Below are positions 19,429-30,024 of a stretch of 64,000 nucleotides of DNA, one piece after another. How positions within the stretch are numbered: position 1 is the first letter of the stretch; every line of letters starts with the position of its first letter. Source of the stretch: Prionace glauca. Taxonomy: Eukaryota; Chordata; Chondrichthyes; Carcharhiniformes; Carcharhinidae. The stretch lies in assembly GCA_037974335.1 (NCBI GenBank), contig CM075760.1:21160291-21224290 (forward strand). The letters are read 5' to 3'. Both the position numbers and the translations under genes were made by a program. A model generated the notes under the pieces. The model worked only from the letters and a program-made list of their open reading frames with translations. It had not been told where the DNA came from and ran no database searches.

Positions 19429-22209
19429 TTGGAATGTGGTTTGAAATGTGTATACTTTAATGCGAGGAGTATTCGCAATAAGGTGGATGAACTTGCAGCG
19501 TGGACCAGTACCTGGGACTTCGATGTTGTGGCCATTTCAGAGACTTGGATAGAGCAGGGTCAGGAATGGATGTTGCAGGTCCCGGGGTACAAATGCTTTA
19601 ATCGGAGTAGACAAGGAGGTAGAAGGGGGGGTGGGGTAGCATTATTGGTCAAGGACTGTATCTCAGTGTCAGAGAGGAACTTTGATGAGGACTTGTCTGT
19701 TGAGGTAATATGGGCGGAGATTAGAAATAGGAGAGGAGAGGTCACCCTGTTGGGAGTCTTTTATAGACCTCCAAAAAGTTCTAGGGAGGTTGAGGAAAGG
19801 ATTGCGGAGACGATCCTTGTTAGGAGTGAAAGTAATAGGGTGATTGTTATGGGGGACTTTAACTTTACTCATGTAGATTGGAATTGCTACTGCTCTGGCT
19901 CGTTAGAGGGGTCAGTTTTTGTTCAAAGTGTGCAAGAAGGTTTTTTGACTCAGTATGTAGATAGGCCGACGAGAGGTGAGGCTATATTGGATTTGGTGCT
20001 CGGTAATGAGCCAGACCAGGTGCTAGACTTGGAAGTTGGTGTACAGTTTGGGGATAGTGATCATAATTCGATTACGTTCACCTTAGTGATGGAAAGGGAT
20101 AGGCATGAACCTCGGGTCAGTAGTTTCAGCTGGGGGAAGGGTAATTATGAGGCTATTAGGAGAGAATTAGGAAGCATTTGTTGGAATGGGAGATTACAGG
20201 GACTGGGAACATCCGAGATGTGGAGATTTTTCAAGGAGCAGCTATTGCGGGTCTGTGATAAGTATATCCCTGTCAGGCAAGGAGGATTTGGTAGGCCCAG
20301 GGAACCGTGGTGCACCAAAAAAGTTGATTCGTTGGTTAGGAAGAAAAAGGAGGCTTATGTTCGGATGAGGCTTGAGGGCTCAGGTAGTGCATTAGAAAGT
20401 TTTAGATTGGCTAGGAGGGAGTTGAAGAGGGAGTTAAGAAGGGCCAAAAGAGGGCATGAGATGATTTTGGCTGATAGGATTAAGGAGAACCCTAAGGCGT
20501 TTTACAGGTATGTCAAGAACAGAAGGTTGGTTAGGACAAGATTAGGGCCAGTTACAGACAGTAGAGGGAAGTTGTGTGTGGAACCGGAGGAGATTGGAGA
20601 GGCGTTGAACCAATATTTCTCTTCGGTGTTCACGCAAGGGGACAGGAATGTAGCTGAGGAGGACACTGGGGTGCAGGGGTGTGAAATAGATAGTATTGCA
20701 GTTGATACGGGGGATGTGCTGGATATTTTAGAGGGTTTGAAAATAGATAAGTCCCCTGGTCCAGATGGGATTTACCCTAGGATTCTTTGGGAGGCAAGAG
20801 GGGTGATTGCGGAGCCTCTGGCTCTGATCTTCAGGTCGTCGTTAGTCTCTGGTATTGTACCAGAAGATTGGAGGACAGCAAATGTTGTCCCATTGTTTAA
20901 GAAGGGGAGAAGGGACTTCCCTGGGAATTATAGACCGGTGAGTCTTACTTCTGTGGTGGGTAAGGTTTTGGAAAGGATTATTAGAGACAGGATTTATAGT
21001 TATTTGGAAAGTAATGAGTTGATTAGAGATAGTCAGCACGGTTTTGTAGCGGGTAGGTCGTGCCTTACTAACCTTATCGAGTTCTTTGAGAAAGTGACCA
21101 AAGAGGTGGATAGGGGTAAGGCAGTTGATGTGGTGTATATGGATTTTAGCAAGGCGTTTGATAAGGTTCACCATGGTAGGCTTCTGCAGAAAATGCAGAT
21201 GTATGGGATTGGGGGTGATCTAGGTAATTGGATCAGGAATTGGCTAGCAGATAGGAGACAGAGAGTGGTGGTTGATGGGAAATATTCGTCATGGAGTTCG
21301 GTTACAAGTGGTGTGCCTCAGGGATCTGTTTTGGGGCCACTGCTGTTTGTAATTTTTATTAATGATCTGGATGAGGGTATAGTTGGGTGGATTAGTAAGT
21401 TTGCTGATGACACCAAAGTCGGAGGTGTGGTAGATTGTGAGGAAGGGTGTCATAGTTTGCAGGATGACTTAGAAAGGTTGCAGAGCTGGGCTGAGAGGTG
21501 GCGAATGGAGTTTAATGTGGAGAAGTGTGAGGTAATTCATTTCGGTAGGAATAACAGATGTGTTGAGTATAGGGCTAACGGGAGGACTTTGAATAGTGTG
21601 GAGGAGCAGAGGGATCTAGGTGTATGTGTACATAGATCCCTGAAAGTTGGGAATCAAGTAGATAAAGTTGTTAAGAAGGCATACGGAGTTTTGGCGTTTA
21701 TTGGTAGGGGGATTGAATTTAGGAGTCGTAGCGTCATGATGCAACTGTACACATCTCTGGTGCGGCCGCACTTGGAGTTTTGTGTGCAGTTCTGGTCCCC
21801 ACATTACAAGAAGGATGTAGAGGCTTTGGAGAGGGTGCAGAGGAGGTTTACCAGGATGTTGCCTGGTATGGAGGGGAGATCCTATGAGGAGAGATTGAGT
21901 GATTTGGGGTTGTTTTCGCTGGAAAGAAGGCGGCTAAGAGGGGATCTCATTGAAACATATAAGATGATTAGAGGTTTAGACAGGGTAGATAGTGATAGCC
22001 TTTTTCCTAGGATGGAGAAAGCTAACACGAGGGGGCACGATTTTAAATTAAGGGGGGGTAGTTATAGGACAGATGTCAGGGGTAGGTTCTTTACCCAGAG
22101 GGTGGTGAGGGACTGGAATGCCCTGCCAGCTGCAGTTGTAAATGCACCTAGTTTGGGGGCGTTTAAAAGATCTGTGGATAGGTTTATGGATGAAAAGGGA
22201 TTGGTTTAG
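19429..22209 (+). CDS. CR1 ORF2 protein (endonuclease and reverse transcriptase)
   Basis: About 926 residues counted from a TTG at 19429; the frame is open from 19303. The AP-like endonuclease shows 'FNARSIRNK' (residue 10 on), 'ISETWIE' (36), 'YRPPK', 'VMGDFNFTHVDW' and 'GDSDHNS' (about 209). The reverse transcriptase shows 'KIDKSPGPDGIYPR', 'NYRPVSLTSVVGKVLERII', 'QHGFVAGRSCLTNL', 'VYMDFSKAFDKVHH' (catalytic Asp), 'GVPQGSVLGPLLF' and 'KFADDTKVGG' (FADD, about 657). A CR1-type C-terminal domain with 'LVRPHLEFCVQFWSP' and 'RRFTRMLPGMEG' follows. The first in-frame ATG is codon 48 (19570), beyond the catalytic Asn and Glu of the endonuclease, so a normal AUG start would give a dead endonuclease. 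Expression by frameshift from ORF1, reinitiation or a non-AUG start is needed. The protein nicks target DNA and primes reverse transcription there. Confidence 0.95.
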   Translation: MECGLKCVYFNARSIRNKVDELAAWTSTWDFDVVAISETWIEQGQEWMLQVPGYKCFNRSRQGGRRGGGVALLVKDCISVSERNFDEDLSVEVIWAEIRNRRGEVTLLGVFYRPPKSSREVEERIAETILVRSESNRVIVMGDFNFTHVDWNCYCSGSLEGSVFVQSVQEGFLTQYVDRPTRGEAILDLVLGNEPDQVLDLEVGVQFGDSDHNSITFTLVMERDRHEPRVSSFSWGKGNYEAIRRELGSICWNGRLQGLGTSEMWRFFKEQLLRVCDKYIPVRQGGFGRPREPWCTKKVDSLVRKKKEAYVRMRLEGSGSALESFRLARRELKRELRRAKRGHEMILADRIKENPKAFYRYVKNRRLVRTRLGPVTDSRGKLCVEPEEIGEALNQYFSSVFTQGDRNVAEEDTGVQGCEIDSIAVDTGDVLDILEGLKIDKSPGPDGIYPRILWEARGVIAEPLALIFRSSLVSGIVPEDWRTANVVPLFKKGRRDFPGNYRPVSLTSVVGKVLERIIRDRIYSYLESNELIRDSQHGFVAGRSCLTNLIEFFEKVTKEVDRGKAVDVVYMDFSKAFDKVHHGRLLQKMQMYGIGGDLGNWIRNWLADRRQRVVVDGKYSSWSSVTSGVPQGSVLGPLLFVIFINDLDEGIVGWISKFADDTKVGGVVDCEEGCHSLQDDLERLQSWAERWRMEFNVEKCEVIHFGRNNRCVEYRANGRTLNSVEEQRDLGVCVHRSLKVGNQVDKVVKKAYGVLAFIGRGIEFRSRSVMMQLYTSLVRPHLEFCVQFWSPHYKKDVEALERVQRRFTRMLPGMEGRSYEERLSDLGLFSLERRRLRGDLIETYKMIRGLDRVDSDSLFPRMEKANTRGHDFKLRGGSYRTDVRGRFFTQRVVRDWNALPAAVVNAPSLGAFKRSVDRFMDEKGLV

Positions 22210-22306
22210 GCTAGTGGGTCATTGTTTTGTAACTGGTCGGCGCAACATCGTGGGCCGAAGGGCCTGTTCTGCGCTGTAATGTTCTATGTTCTATGTTCTA
22301 TGTTCT
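22210..22306 (+). terminator. CR1 3'UTR and ATGTTCT tail
   Basis: 'gggccgaagggcctgttctg' at 22251-22270 and four ATGTTCT units (22279-22306) form the end recognised by CR1 reverse transcriptase. No poly(A) tract is present, as is usual for CR1. Confidence 0.85.
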
Positions 22307-22675
22307 AAAATCACATCTTTGGGATGTGGGAGGAAACCGGAGCACCCGGAGGAAACCCACGCAACCACGGGGAGAACGCGCAAACTCCCACAGACACAGG
22401 CCCAAATCCATGTGTCCGCACAGCAACAGAGATAGTCTCTGAGCTGTCATGTTGCCCTTGAGATGGTCCAGTTTAAGCACACTAACGACATGAAGCAATA
22501 GGCAACTCCCGAAGCAACATCCAAGAGCAGCCCACTACAACCTGCCGCATGCATGTCCCTTGCTGGTCAACAAGGTGGACTTAAATGCCTGTGGAGACAA
22601 AAAATTCATTATTAAACAGGCAAAGACTGTAACATCCCTGAGGCAAAAACGGAATCCCAAGCCTACAATGTTTAT
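22307..22675 (-). mobile_element. Composite SINE, 5' part (interrupted copy)
   Basis: Continuation of the copy begun at 16736-16900. It contains the complement of 'gtgggtttcctccgggtgctccggtttcctccc' (22322-22355 region) and an upstream segment to about 22675 shared with 26060-26345 and 57540-57800. Confidence 0.8.
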
Positions 22676-23279
22676 AAGGCCTACTATAAATCCCTATATG
22701 AAGACCGCTCATGTGGCTGTCCAAGTGACTCTTAAACAACCCTAGCGTGCCTGCTGCCACCACCTTACTCGGCAGTGCATTCCACACCCCCACTACCCTT
22801 TGCGTGAAAAACTGCCCTCTAATATTTGTCTTATACCTCGCCCCCCTCACCCTAAGCCCGTGACCCCTCGTTCTATCCATTTCTAATAGCGGAAAAAGCT
22901 TACCACCATTTACTCTATCTATCCCCTTCATAATCTTATAAACCTCTATTAGATCCCCCCTCAGCCGACGTCTCTCAAGGGAAAACAGCCCAAATTCGTT
23001 CAATCTTTCCTCGTAAGACAGCCCTTCCATACCAGGCAGCATCCTGGTAAATCTCCTCTGCACCCTTTCCAGAGCCTCCACGTCCTTCCGGTAGTAAGGT
23101 GACCAGAACTGGACGCAGTACTCCAAGTGAGGCCTAACCAACGTTCTATACAACTGCAACATCACACTCCTACTCTTATATTCTATACCCCTTCCTATGA
23201 AGGCTAACATACCATACGCTTTCCTCATCACATTCTGCACCTGCACCGACACCTTCAGGGACGTAGATCGTCCATCCAA
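22676..23279 (-). repeat. 5'-truncated CR1 (second subfamily)
   Basis: The minus-strand frame of 232 codons (22581-23279) encodes the CR1 C-terminal domain without stops: 'KAYGMLAFIGRGIEYKSRSV', 'LVRPHLEYCVQFWSPYYRKD', 'RRFTRMLPGMEGLSYEERL', 'FFTQRVVGVWNALPSKVV'. The element ends near 22676. It belongs to the same subfamily as 56430-57515 and differs from the full-length element mainly in the tail. The open frame implies recent insertion. Confidence 0.88.
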
Positions 23280-23280
23280 A

Positions 23281-23640
23281 GCAGCATCTTGGTGAATCTC
23301 CTCTGTAACCCCTTCACTGTAAACACATCGTTTCTATAATGTGGCGACCCGAACTGCACACAATACTCTCGCTGGAGCTTTATCGAACTTCTATCCATCT
23401 GCAGCATTACTCCTTGCTTTTGTAACTAAGCTTCGATTCATAAAGGGAAGTATTCCACATGTCATTTTTACCACCCTACTCAGATACAATGCTGCTATCA
23501 AAGATCTGAGGTTAAATACGCCAAGGTCACATTCTGCCATAGATCTCGCTAGAGTCCAATCACTAATTCAATACTTTCTAGTCAAATTACATCTTCCAAA
23601 GTGTATCAGCTCACACTATTCAGGATTACATTCCATTAAA
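23281..23640 (-). repeat. Older CR1-like remnant
   Basis: The plus strand 'agcatcttggtgaatctcctctg' is the complement of the 'QRRFT.ML' coding region. It directly abuts the younger copy and is clearly more diverged. Confidence 0.6.
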
Positions 23641-25867
23641 TGATATAAAAGAGACGACACATTGCTAACTGCGTCCTGTGCGATCTTGCTGCAGAACTTG
23701 TTTTCAAAGGTTATCTCAATATTAAGAGACAGTTTGTACTTTCAAGGGAAGTGAAGGGAATTCTCCAGACTTTGGACAATGCAGACACACAGTCTGGTAG
23801 TCGCGTTGGGCTTTTTGTTGAGTTCAATGTGAAGGGGTTCACTGCAGCTGTGAGGATGAGGACAGGGTAGGTCTGCATCTCATTTGAATAGGTTCACAAT
23901 GAAGCTGCTGTGGGATCTTGCTGTGCACACACTGGCCTAGGCCCTTTGCCTGCCTTGTTAGAATAGCCATCCTCTTTTAAACAGTTAACGAACTGCAAAG
24001 ATGATTGGTAGGCCTTGAATATAAAAAAAAGCTTAAACTTGAATAAATAGGACCGAAGGAGTTCATGAACACTTTCTCCAAAGGGACTGAGGGGGCATTC
24101 TGCCAATATCATGTTGCCGTCTGTAGGACCTTACTGTGTGACCAATATTCCAGGCTCGGTTTTTACATTAAAACAAGACACACACACAAACATAGAAAAT
24201 ATTATAAAGTCTGAACTGAATTTTGAAACAGCAACTGCGCTTTGAATCTTCCTGTGGACAAGTTATATCGGAAATTTCCAAATTACTAGCAGTGAAGTCA
24301 AATTAAAAATTAATCTCATCTATGGAAATAATTTTTGATGGTCTGGACTAAAAGTTCTTTAATTGAAGGGGTATAATTGTGGAATAAAAAACGTGTCTGA
24401 ATCTGAGTGATACATGTGAGGGTTAAAGAAAATGCACAGGATTCCATTTGAATACAGTGATTGTCGGTGTTCTTGTTCTACGCCTGCTGTTGTAAAGCTG
24501 AGTTTGTGAGGTGTGATCCCTTTGAAAGCTGGTTTTGTGTCCTTTTCAAGCTGTACTTGTGACAATGCTTGGATGTTTAAAATGAAAATGCAGACAGGGT
24601 ACACAGACTGCAACATTTGTAGACAAGACCAAGCGTCAGCATCACCATGGTAACAGGTTTGACAGGATTTTGAATTTTGAGTTCAGCCTATCAGGTTAAA
24701 AGAGACACTCAGCTACCAGGAACTATCAAATTTTAATTTGTAGTTGATGACCAGATCAGATCAATCCAGGTGTAAGAAAATTCATAGGTTATCACAGTTA
24801 TGAAAATAAATGATCAACAGCCTGTCTGCAGTTCGACTGAAAGGCTGCCACCTCTCAAAGCCTAGAGAGGGAAAGGCCAGCCCTCTCCAGCTTCGAATAT
24901 CTCAATCTTTCTATCAAAGTGTACCAAATCGGAAATAATTTTTCAGGCAGCAGAAGGAAAGACGAACACCACTTTATTTTTCCCAAGCCACAAAACCTAA
25001 TTGTGTATATTTTGAGATGGACTCAATTCTGTTATTTATGTTGTCAAAGAATTGACCTTGTGTTTATTTGAAAAACATTCCAGTAGAATCTTACTGTAAT
25101 CGGTGTTAGTTCTTTAACTAAAGTTCCCTGTTAGTTAAATAAGTAAGTTGCTAATTATTCACTTAAACTGAGTATCAGATATTTCAGTTAGTTAACCACT
25201 AAATGTCAATGAAAGTAAAAGTTCACACCTTCCCTCATATCTTTCACAGATTGCAAAGTAAGGTTTTCCTCTTGGGAGAATTTAACTTGGCTTGTTAAAA
25301 CGGCATCAACTTCTGTCTCATGGCAATGACTCTCTATCTGTTTCTCTGTGTCTCCAATTTTGTAGCATGTGAGAGAAAGGAAGTGAGAGAGTGGAGAGAG
25401 AATGGGTGAAGAAGAGCTAATGTTACAGAATGTGGGAGTGAGAGAGAAAAGGGAGGATCAGGTTAAACGGGGGAGAGCAGCTAAACATTGTGGAATTGTG
25501 ATGGAGGGAAAGTGGCACAAGATTTGGGGTGGAGGGTTCCTGTGTACAATAACTGCTGATGTCCCCTGTCACATCTCTCCAGAAAGTGTAATGTTCAAAC
25601 ACTCCAATCCTGAGACACCCTGTTTTGAAATTTATCTTGAGGAAATGGGCATCTTCTTTCCAGTTGATGTTTTAGCCTCATACATACTCGGTTGGGCGGT
25701 GTGGAAATATTGCTGCTCATGGGATCCTGCCGTGCATCAATGACCTGCAGCATATACAAAACTGAAAATGCTTTCCATACAACTTAAATGGCAAATTAGC
25801 TTAGTGACGATAAAGATCCTGGGAGGGAGGAGGGGATAAAAATCAAACCCCTAACCTTGGTAAAGAC
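23641..25867. other. No gene recognised
   Basis: Intron sequence of the receptor gene with low repeat content. A 113-codon open frame at 25402-25743 on the plus strand has no domain, splice sites or family likeness that I can see. Confidence 0.5.
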
Positions 25868-26395
25868 TTACAAAGAACAAAGAACAACCCAGCACGGGAA
25901 ACAGGCCCTTCGGCCCAACGAGCCCGCGCCGCCGCATCACCCTGCACCTATTCTACCCTGCGTGTCTACAAATGGAACCCCTAATTTAGCCAGATTCAGG
26001 GGAGAATAGTGTCAATTTGGTAAAACCAATCAGCCTAAGAGCACATCTTTGGGGTGTGGGAGGAAACCGGAGCGCCCGGAGGAAACCCACGCAACCACAG
26101 GGAGAATGTGCAAACTCCCACAGACACAGACCCAAATCCATGCATCTGCACAGCTAGCAGTGCTAGTCACCGAGCTGTTGCGGCGCCCATCTACCGGTCC
26201 AGGATCAAGCACACACACCGACACGAAGTACTAGGCCACTCCCGGAACCTCCAAGAGCAGCCCACGCACGACCCACCGTGTGCATGCCCCTTGTTTGACA
26301 ACAAGGTGGACCCAACTGCGGAATAAAAGACAAAAACGTTAACATACAAGTCTGCACTGCCCAATCCCTGTGTCCTGTTTGCGTTTTTTTAGACA
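25868..26395 (-). mobile_element. Composite SINE, uninterrupted copy
   Basis: The minus-strand 3' end at 25868 shows TTCTTTG repeats and 'gggccgaagggcctgtttcc', a tail very like that of the CR1 element (ATGTTCT, gggccgaagggcctgttctg). A tRNA-like/SINE body follows around 26030-26200, with an upstream extension to about 26395. It serves as the empty-site reference for the LINE insertion at 16901. Confidence 0.8.
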
Positions 26396-27000
26396 ATGTG
26401 GTGGGATTTGAATGTTTTCTTGTGTAGGGAAGGTGGTTTGGGATTGGGTTCAATATATCGTCCTCTGTCACTATGGCTTCTCTCTCCCTCTTTCTACCTC
26501 ACTCTCTCTCTCTCTGCACCTAACTATTTTAATGTTGTATTTTGTATTAATGTAAAACAAAATCCCAATGTGCGTTGTCTTTTTATTTCTGTGGTATATA
26601 TGACTGGTGTTCAGAAGGCACAGGGTGTGGGGAGCAGTGGCTCTCTTTCCCTGTCGTCCCTTCCAGCCGTGTGTAGAATGTTTAAGGCTGGAAAGTACAT
26701 TCTGTTTCAATAGGGCGGGAATTAAACCTTTGTCTCCAAACTTTAATGCATCCTCTGTGTCTGGCCTCAATTCAAGGCCTAATCACAGGGACCTCAGGAT
26801 GTCTTTTCCATTCTCTTCATGCCGAACAGGTTATACGTTTAATTGGATGAGACCAATGGTTAAATAAACCTGCAACAGCCAAAATAATTAATTTCATTTA
26901 TGGTGCAATGGGCTGTTTTCCAATTCTCTCACCCAACGTTCTCGTTCGGTTATGTTACAGTGAGGGAGAGAGATAGAAAACATGAGGGGTGTAAAAGAGC
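26396..27000. other. No gene recognised
   Basis: Unique-looking sequence, no supported feature. Confidence 0.45.
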
Positions 27001-27004
27001 GACA

Positions 27005-27014
27005 GAAAGAGAGC

Positions 27015-27047
<33 letters not shown>

Positions 27048-27060
27048 GGAGGAGCGAAGC
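27005..27060. repeat. (GA)n microsatellite
   Basis: GAGAGA run with AAAG interruptions. Confidence 0.9.
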
Positions 27061-27169
27061 CAGAGGGGCAGGGAGAAATTAGAAGAGAAAGAGTCGCTAG
27101 GAGAGATATAGGTCGTGGTTTGGGGGTCCTCTGCTGTGTTGTATCAGCTTAGTTCCCGCTCCCCAGTCA

Positions 27170-27620
27170 TAAAACATAGAAAGTAGCAGCATGAGTAGGA
27201 GTCTGCTCCGCCACTCATTTTATCGTGGCTGATCATCGAATTTATGTCTTCATTCCCCCCTCCCTTTCCTTCTTATCCTTTAATCCTTTTAGCCTCTTGA
27301 GCTATACCTTATTTCTTCTTGAAATGACGCACGTTTGCCTTAACTGCATTCTGTGGTGGCGAGTCCCACACATTCACCACCCTGTGAATGAAGAGTTTTC
27401 ACCTCAGTTGAGTTTTAAAAGGTTTACCCGTGAACTGCAAGCTATAAAAAGTTTTAAATGTGTCTTTATTAGCCACAAGTAAGTCTTACATTAACAGTGA
27501 CATTTTGTACACCTCAATTCCTTCAAATCTCCGCGTTCACCTTTCTGTGGAAATCAACCCCAGTTTAACCAGCCTCTCTTCACTGCAGAAACACTGAGGT
27601 CCTGCAGTGCAAAAAAGTAA
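27170..27620 (-). repeat. CR1-like 3' remnant with a SINE tail fragment inside
   Basis: The CR1 tail on the minus strand starts at 27175 and continues to about 27430 and again from 27510 to 27600. Between them, 'tgtctttattagccacaagt' to 'ttacattaacagtg' (27460-27503) is the complement of the SINE tail seen at 54940-54980. Confidence 0.6.
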
Positions 27621-27859
27621 AAAATAATCATGTAACACAGACTATTATAAAGAACAGTCAGTGCATATTCCGAAATAAACATTCTTGACAGAGCCAATGA
27701 GTCATTTAGCAATTATCAGGAATGATTGAGGAGATAAATATGTCCGACAGATTAAGCTTTTAAATGTCTTCAATGAATTAAGATTTAACAGACTTGAGTA
27801 ATCTCAGAGCTTGTGGAGCTAGAGGACAAGCAGCAGAATGGTTAGAAACTGATTACAAA

Positions 27860-28290
27860 CACAGGGAGCCAGAGATAAAAGGATTTTCCTTGATTGTTGG
27901 ATTGTGGGAAGTGGTCTTCCACAAGGATAGCGCTGGGATCACTATCCTTCACCATTTACATTAACAATATGGAATCGGAAATCAAAATAACAATTTCAAA
28001 ATTTACTAAACTTCCAAAACTGAAAATGAGAATGACCAGAGTGGAAGAATGCAACTAAACACAATACCACATTAACAATAAATTATAGACTTGCAAATTG
28101 GTTATCCTAATTAGAAATTAATGTCACCACAGCTGAGTGTCAGGTTCTGCAGTCTGATCAGAACAATATACCAATCACTCTATAGAAATCAAGTGTCTGA
28201 ATGCTTTCCTGGAGCGTAGGGGTTCAGGTGGTCAGATTGACAAAGTGCTTGAAACAACAACACCGTTTAGACAGACGCATAACAACATGG
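27860..28290 (+). repeat. Old CR1-like reverse transcriptase remnant
   Basis: 'ggtcttccacaaggatagcgctgggatcact' and 'tacattaacaatatggaat' resemble the coding sequence for 'GVPQGSVLGP' and 'FINDLD'. The 'AFLE.RG' and following region near 28205 also fits. Strongly decayed. Confidence 0.5.
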
Positions 28291-29122
28291 AAGAATGGAG
28301 TTCATTTGTAATCTAATAGAAATGTGAACAAATCGCAACATTTTTGAAATACAAATCACAGAAAACTGCACCTTTGTTATTGGGTAGTTCAATTATCAGG
28401 AACTAGCTGACATCTGTTTCTTTTCAATACACAACTTGGCTATGCAGACATTTCACATCGCACACTAACCACCAAACATCATTAAAGGAAATCAATCTCT
28501 TCCTATTTCCAAGCTATTCCAAAGATTAAAGACTGGGACAGGTCCATGGAATGGATATCTCACTGCTCCAATAAATGTATATCTAATTGAAGTTGAACCA
28601 ACTTATTTTATTCCAGTATTTTTTTTTTGCCAAACAAAATACAATTCTACACAGATAGATAGTGCCAAGAATAGATCAATACTTAAATCAGATATTCCAC
28701 TCTGGTGTAGTAAAAACACATGAGTGCAAATCTACATTGACAAATAGATCATGCAATGCTTGTTAACTTGTGCCTGATATTCCACTCTGGTTATTGATCC
28801 ACAGTCAAAGAGTAATTCTATTCTCACTCCCACCAAACGGTCTCTGGTCACTACAGACAAATCTGACAATACACAAGATTCCACTAAACACAATAACTTC
28901 ATTAATCACTGAGACTATAAATTACATGCAGCGTTTTGTCAGTTGATGGAAAGGGATTAAAACCACAAAGATATTTCAAGTCATTTGATTTAAGTAAATT
29001 ATATTATTTACCCGGTGCCTGTCCATCAGTGACAATGAGATAAACATGGAACATTTCCAGTCAAAGTTTAAAATCAGAAAGCGGCTCACACACAGATTTA
29101 CACAACCTCAGTTGTTAGAGTC
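28291..29122. other. No gene recognised
   Basis: AT-rich intron sequence next to the first receptor exon. Confidence 0.5.
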
Positions 29123-29128
29123 ACTTAC

Positions 29129-29195
29129 CAAGAACTCCAATAATGGCGATGATTGGGTAGAATATTTTCTCAACCACTTCAAATGAAACCAGCAT
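29129..29195 (-). CDS. GPR139-like receptor, first coding exon
   Basis: The minus-strand ATG at 29193-29195 has an A at -3 and starts 22 codons, beginning 'MLVSFEVVEKIFYP' and ending 'IIAIIGVL', plus one base. A consensus donor GTAAGT follows. GPR139-type genes have exactly this layout: a short exon encoding the N-terminus and the start of TM1, then a phase-1 intron. Splicing to 14355 gives 'IIGVLVNLLGIVILSRGK', a continuous TM1. This exon is intact even though the second exon is disabled. An alternative is that it serves another, intact second exon outside the window. Confidence 0.8.
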
Positions 29196-30020
29196 TTTCA
29201 GTGTGAGGTGATGAGCCCCTTCTTGTTGCTGACAGTCTCTCTGTTTTAAACTCGGAGATTATATATTCCCAAAGTCTTTAATTTACACACTGTGGAATCA
29301 CCGCAGGGACATTGATGTAGCAACATGTTTTTTTTGTATCAGATGACAACATTGAGTTCAGTGATGGGGAAAATATATACTTTTAGATGGAGTTGTTTCT
29401 TACCAAATACTGGATAATGTCGCTCACATTTATCAGCTAATAACAAGTGGAAATACGCAGTCCATTCAAAAACCATCAGTCCCAGCTCCAGATCTCAGAT
29501 TGTTTCAATGATATCTGTCACTGGACTGTCACATTTCAGTGACTGAGTTCCAATTATTATCGTGTCTGTGTGTGTGATATTTACATGTGGACATTCAGTT
29601 TTTTTTTGTCGATTAACATAAATTGCAAAATTCTGTTAATCAATATCCTGGAACTATTTAACCTGCAAGGAAAATTATTTTTCCCCTGAATGTAATGAAT
29701 ATCCTCAAACTGAGAAAATGGAGAGAGCATTTGGAAACAATGGGAAGGTTCAGAAAATTCAGACTCTGATACACACACATCATCTCTTAGAGCAGAAAAT
29801 ATGCAGATTTAACTGTGACAAGTAATGCACAGGCACCAATTGATACTGCACCCCCCCCCCCCTCCCCCCACCATCTGATACATAACTTTATACTGGGAGA
29901 GAAATGTCTTGAGACGCTGAGAGACAGAAAGAAAAAGAGAGGCAGGGGGAGGGCGGGAGGAGAGATATACAGAGAGAGAGAGTGAGATGACCTGTGAATG
30001 TGGAAGAGATTATGGGGAAG
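29196..30020. promoter_or_regulatory. 5' flank of the receptor gene; nothing specific seen
   Basis: This would hold the 5'UTR and promoter of the minus-strand receptor. No clear TATA or CpG island is visible. A C-run at 29852-29870 and a GA-rich stretch at 29915-29985 are present. Confidence 0.35.
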
Positions 30021-30024
30021 CAGA

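Larger units (their letters stand above)
16901..22306 (+). mobile_element. Full-length CR1-clade non-LTR retrotransposon
   Basis: A complete LINE of about 5.4 kb. It contains a 5' array of promoter-like units (16901-18250), a short leader, ORF1 (18404-19327), ORF2 (19429-22209, open from 19303), a ~70-bp 3'UTR, and four ATGTTCT units (22279-22306) of the kind that end CR1 elements. Both reading frames are free of stops or shifts, so it looks young and possibly active. It split a composite SINE: the left flank '..cagcctaaa' and right flank 'aaaatcacatcttt' match the continuous 'cagcctaagagcacatcttt' at 26032-26051. Any target duplication is at most about five bases (CTAAA) and is ambiguous. 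Copies of the same subfamily truncated at the 5' end lie at 52526-53587 (minus), 56115-56330 and 59417-60206. Confidence 0.95.
14356..29128 (-). other. Intron of the GPR139-like gene
   Basis: This is bounded by donor GTAAGT (complement at 29123-29128) and acceptor TTTTTTTCCCTGACAG (ending at 14356). Both junctions are phase 1 and join codon G|TT (Val). It contains the full-length CR1 element, SINEs and older CR1 fragments. The intron boundaries are inferred from sequence only. Confidence 0.8.

Noticed and set aside
19560-21804. Minus-strand frames opposite ORF2
   Set aside because: Antisense shadows of the reverse transcriptase coding region.
25402-25743. 113-codon plus-strand frame
   Set aside because: No recognisable family, no splice sites in suitable phase, and it lies in the antisense of the receptor intron.
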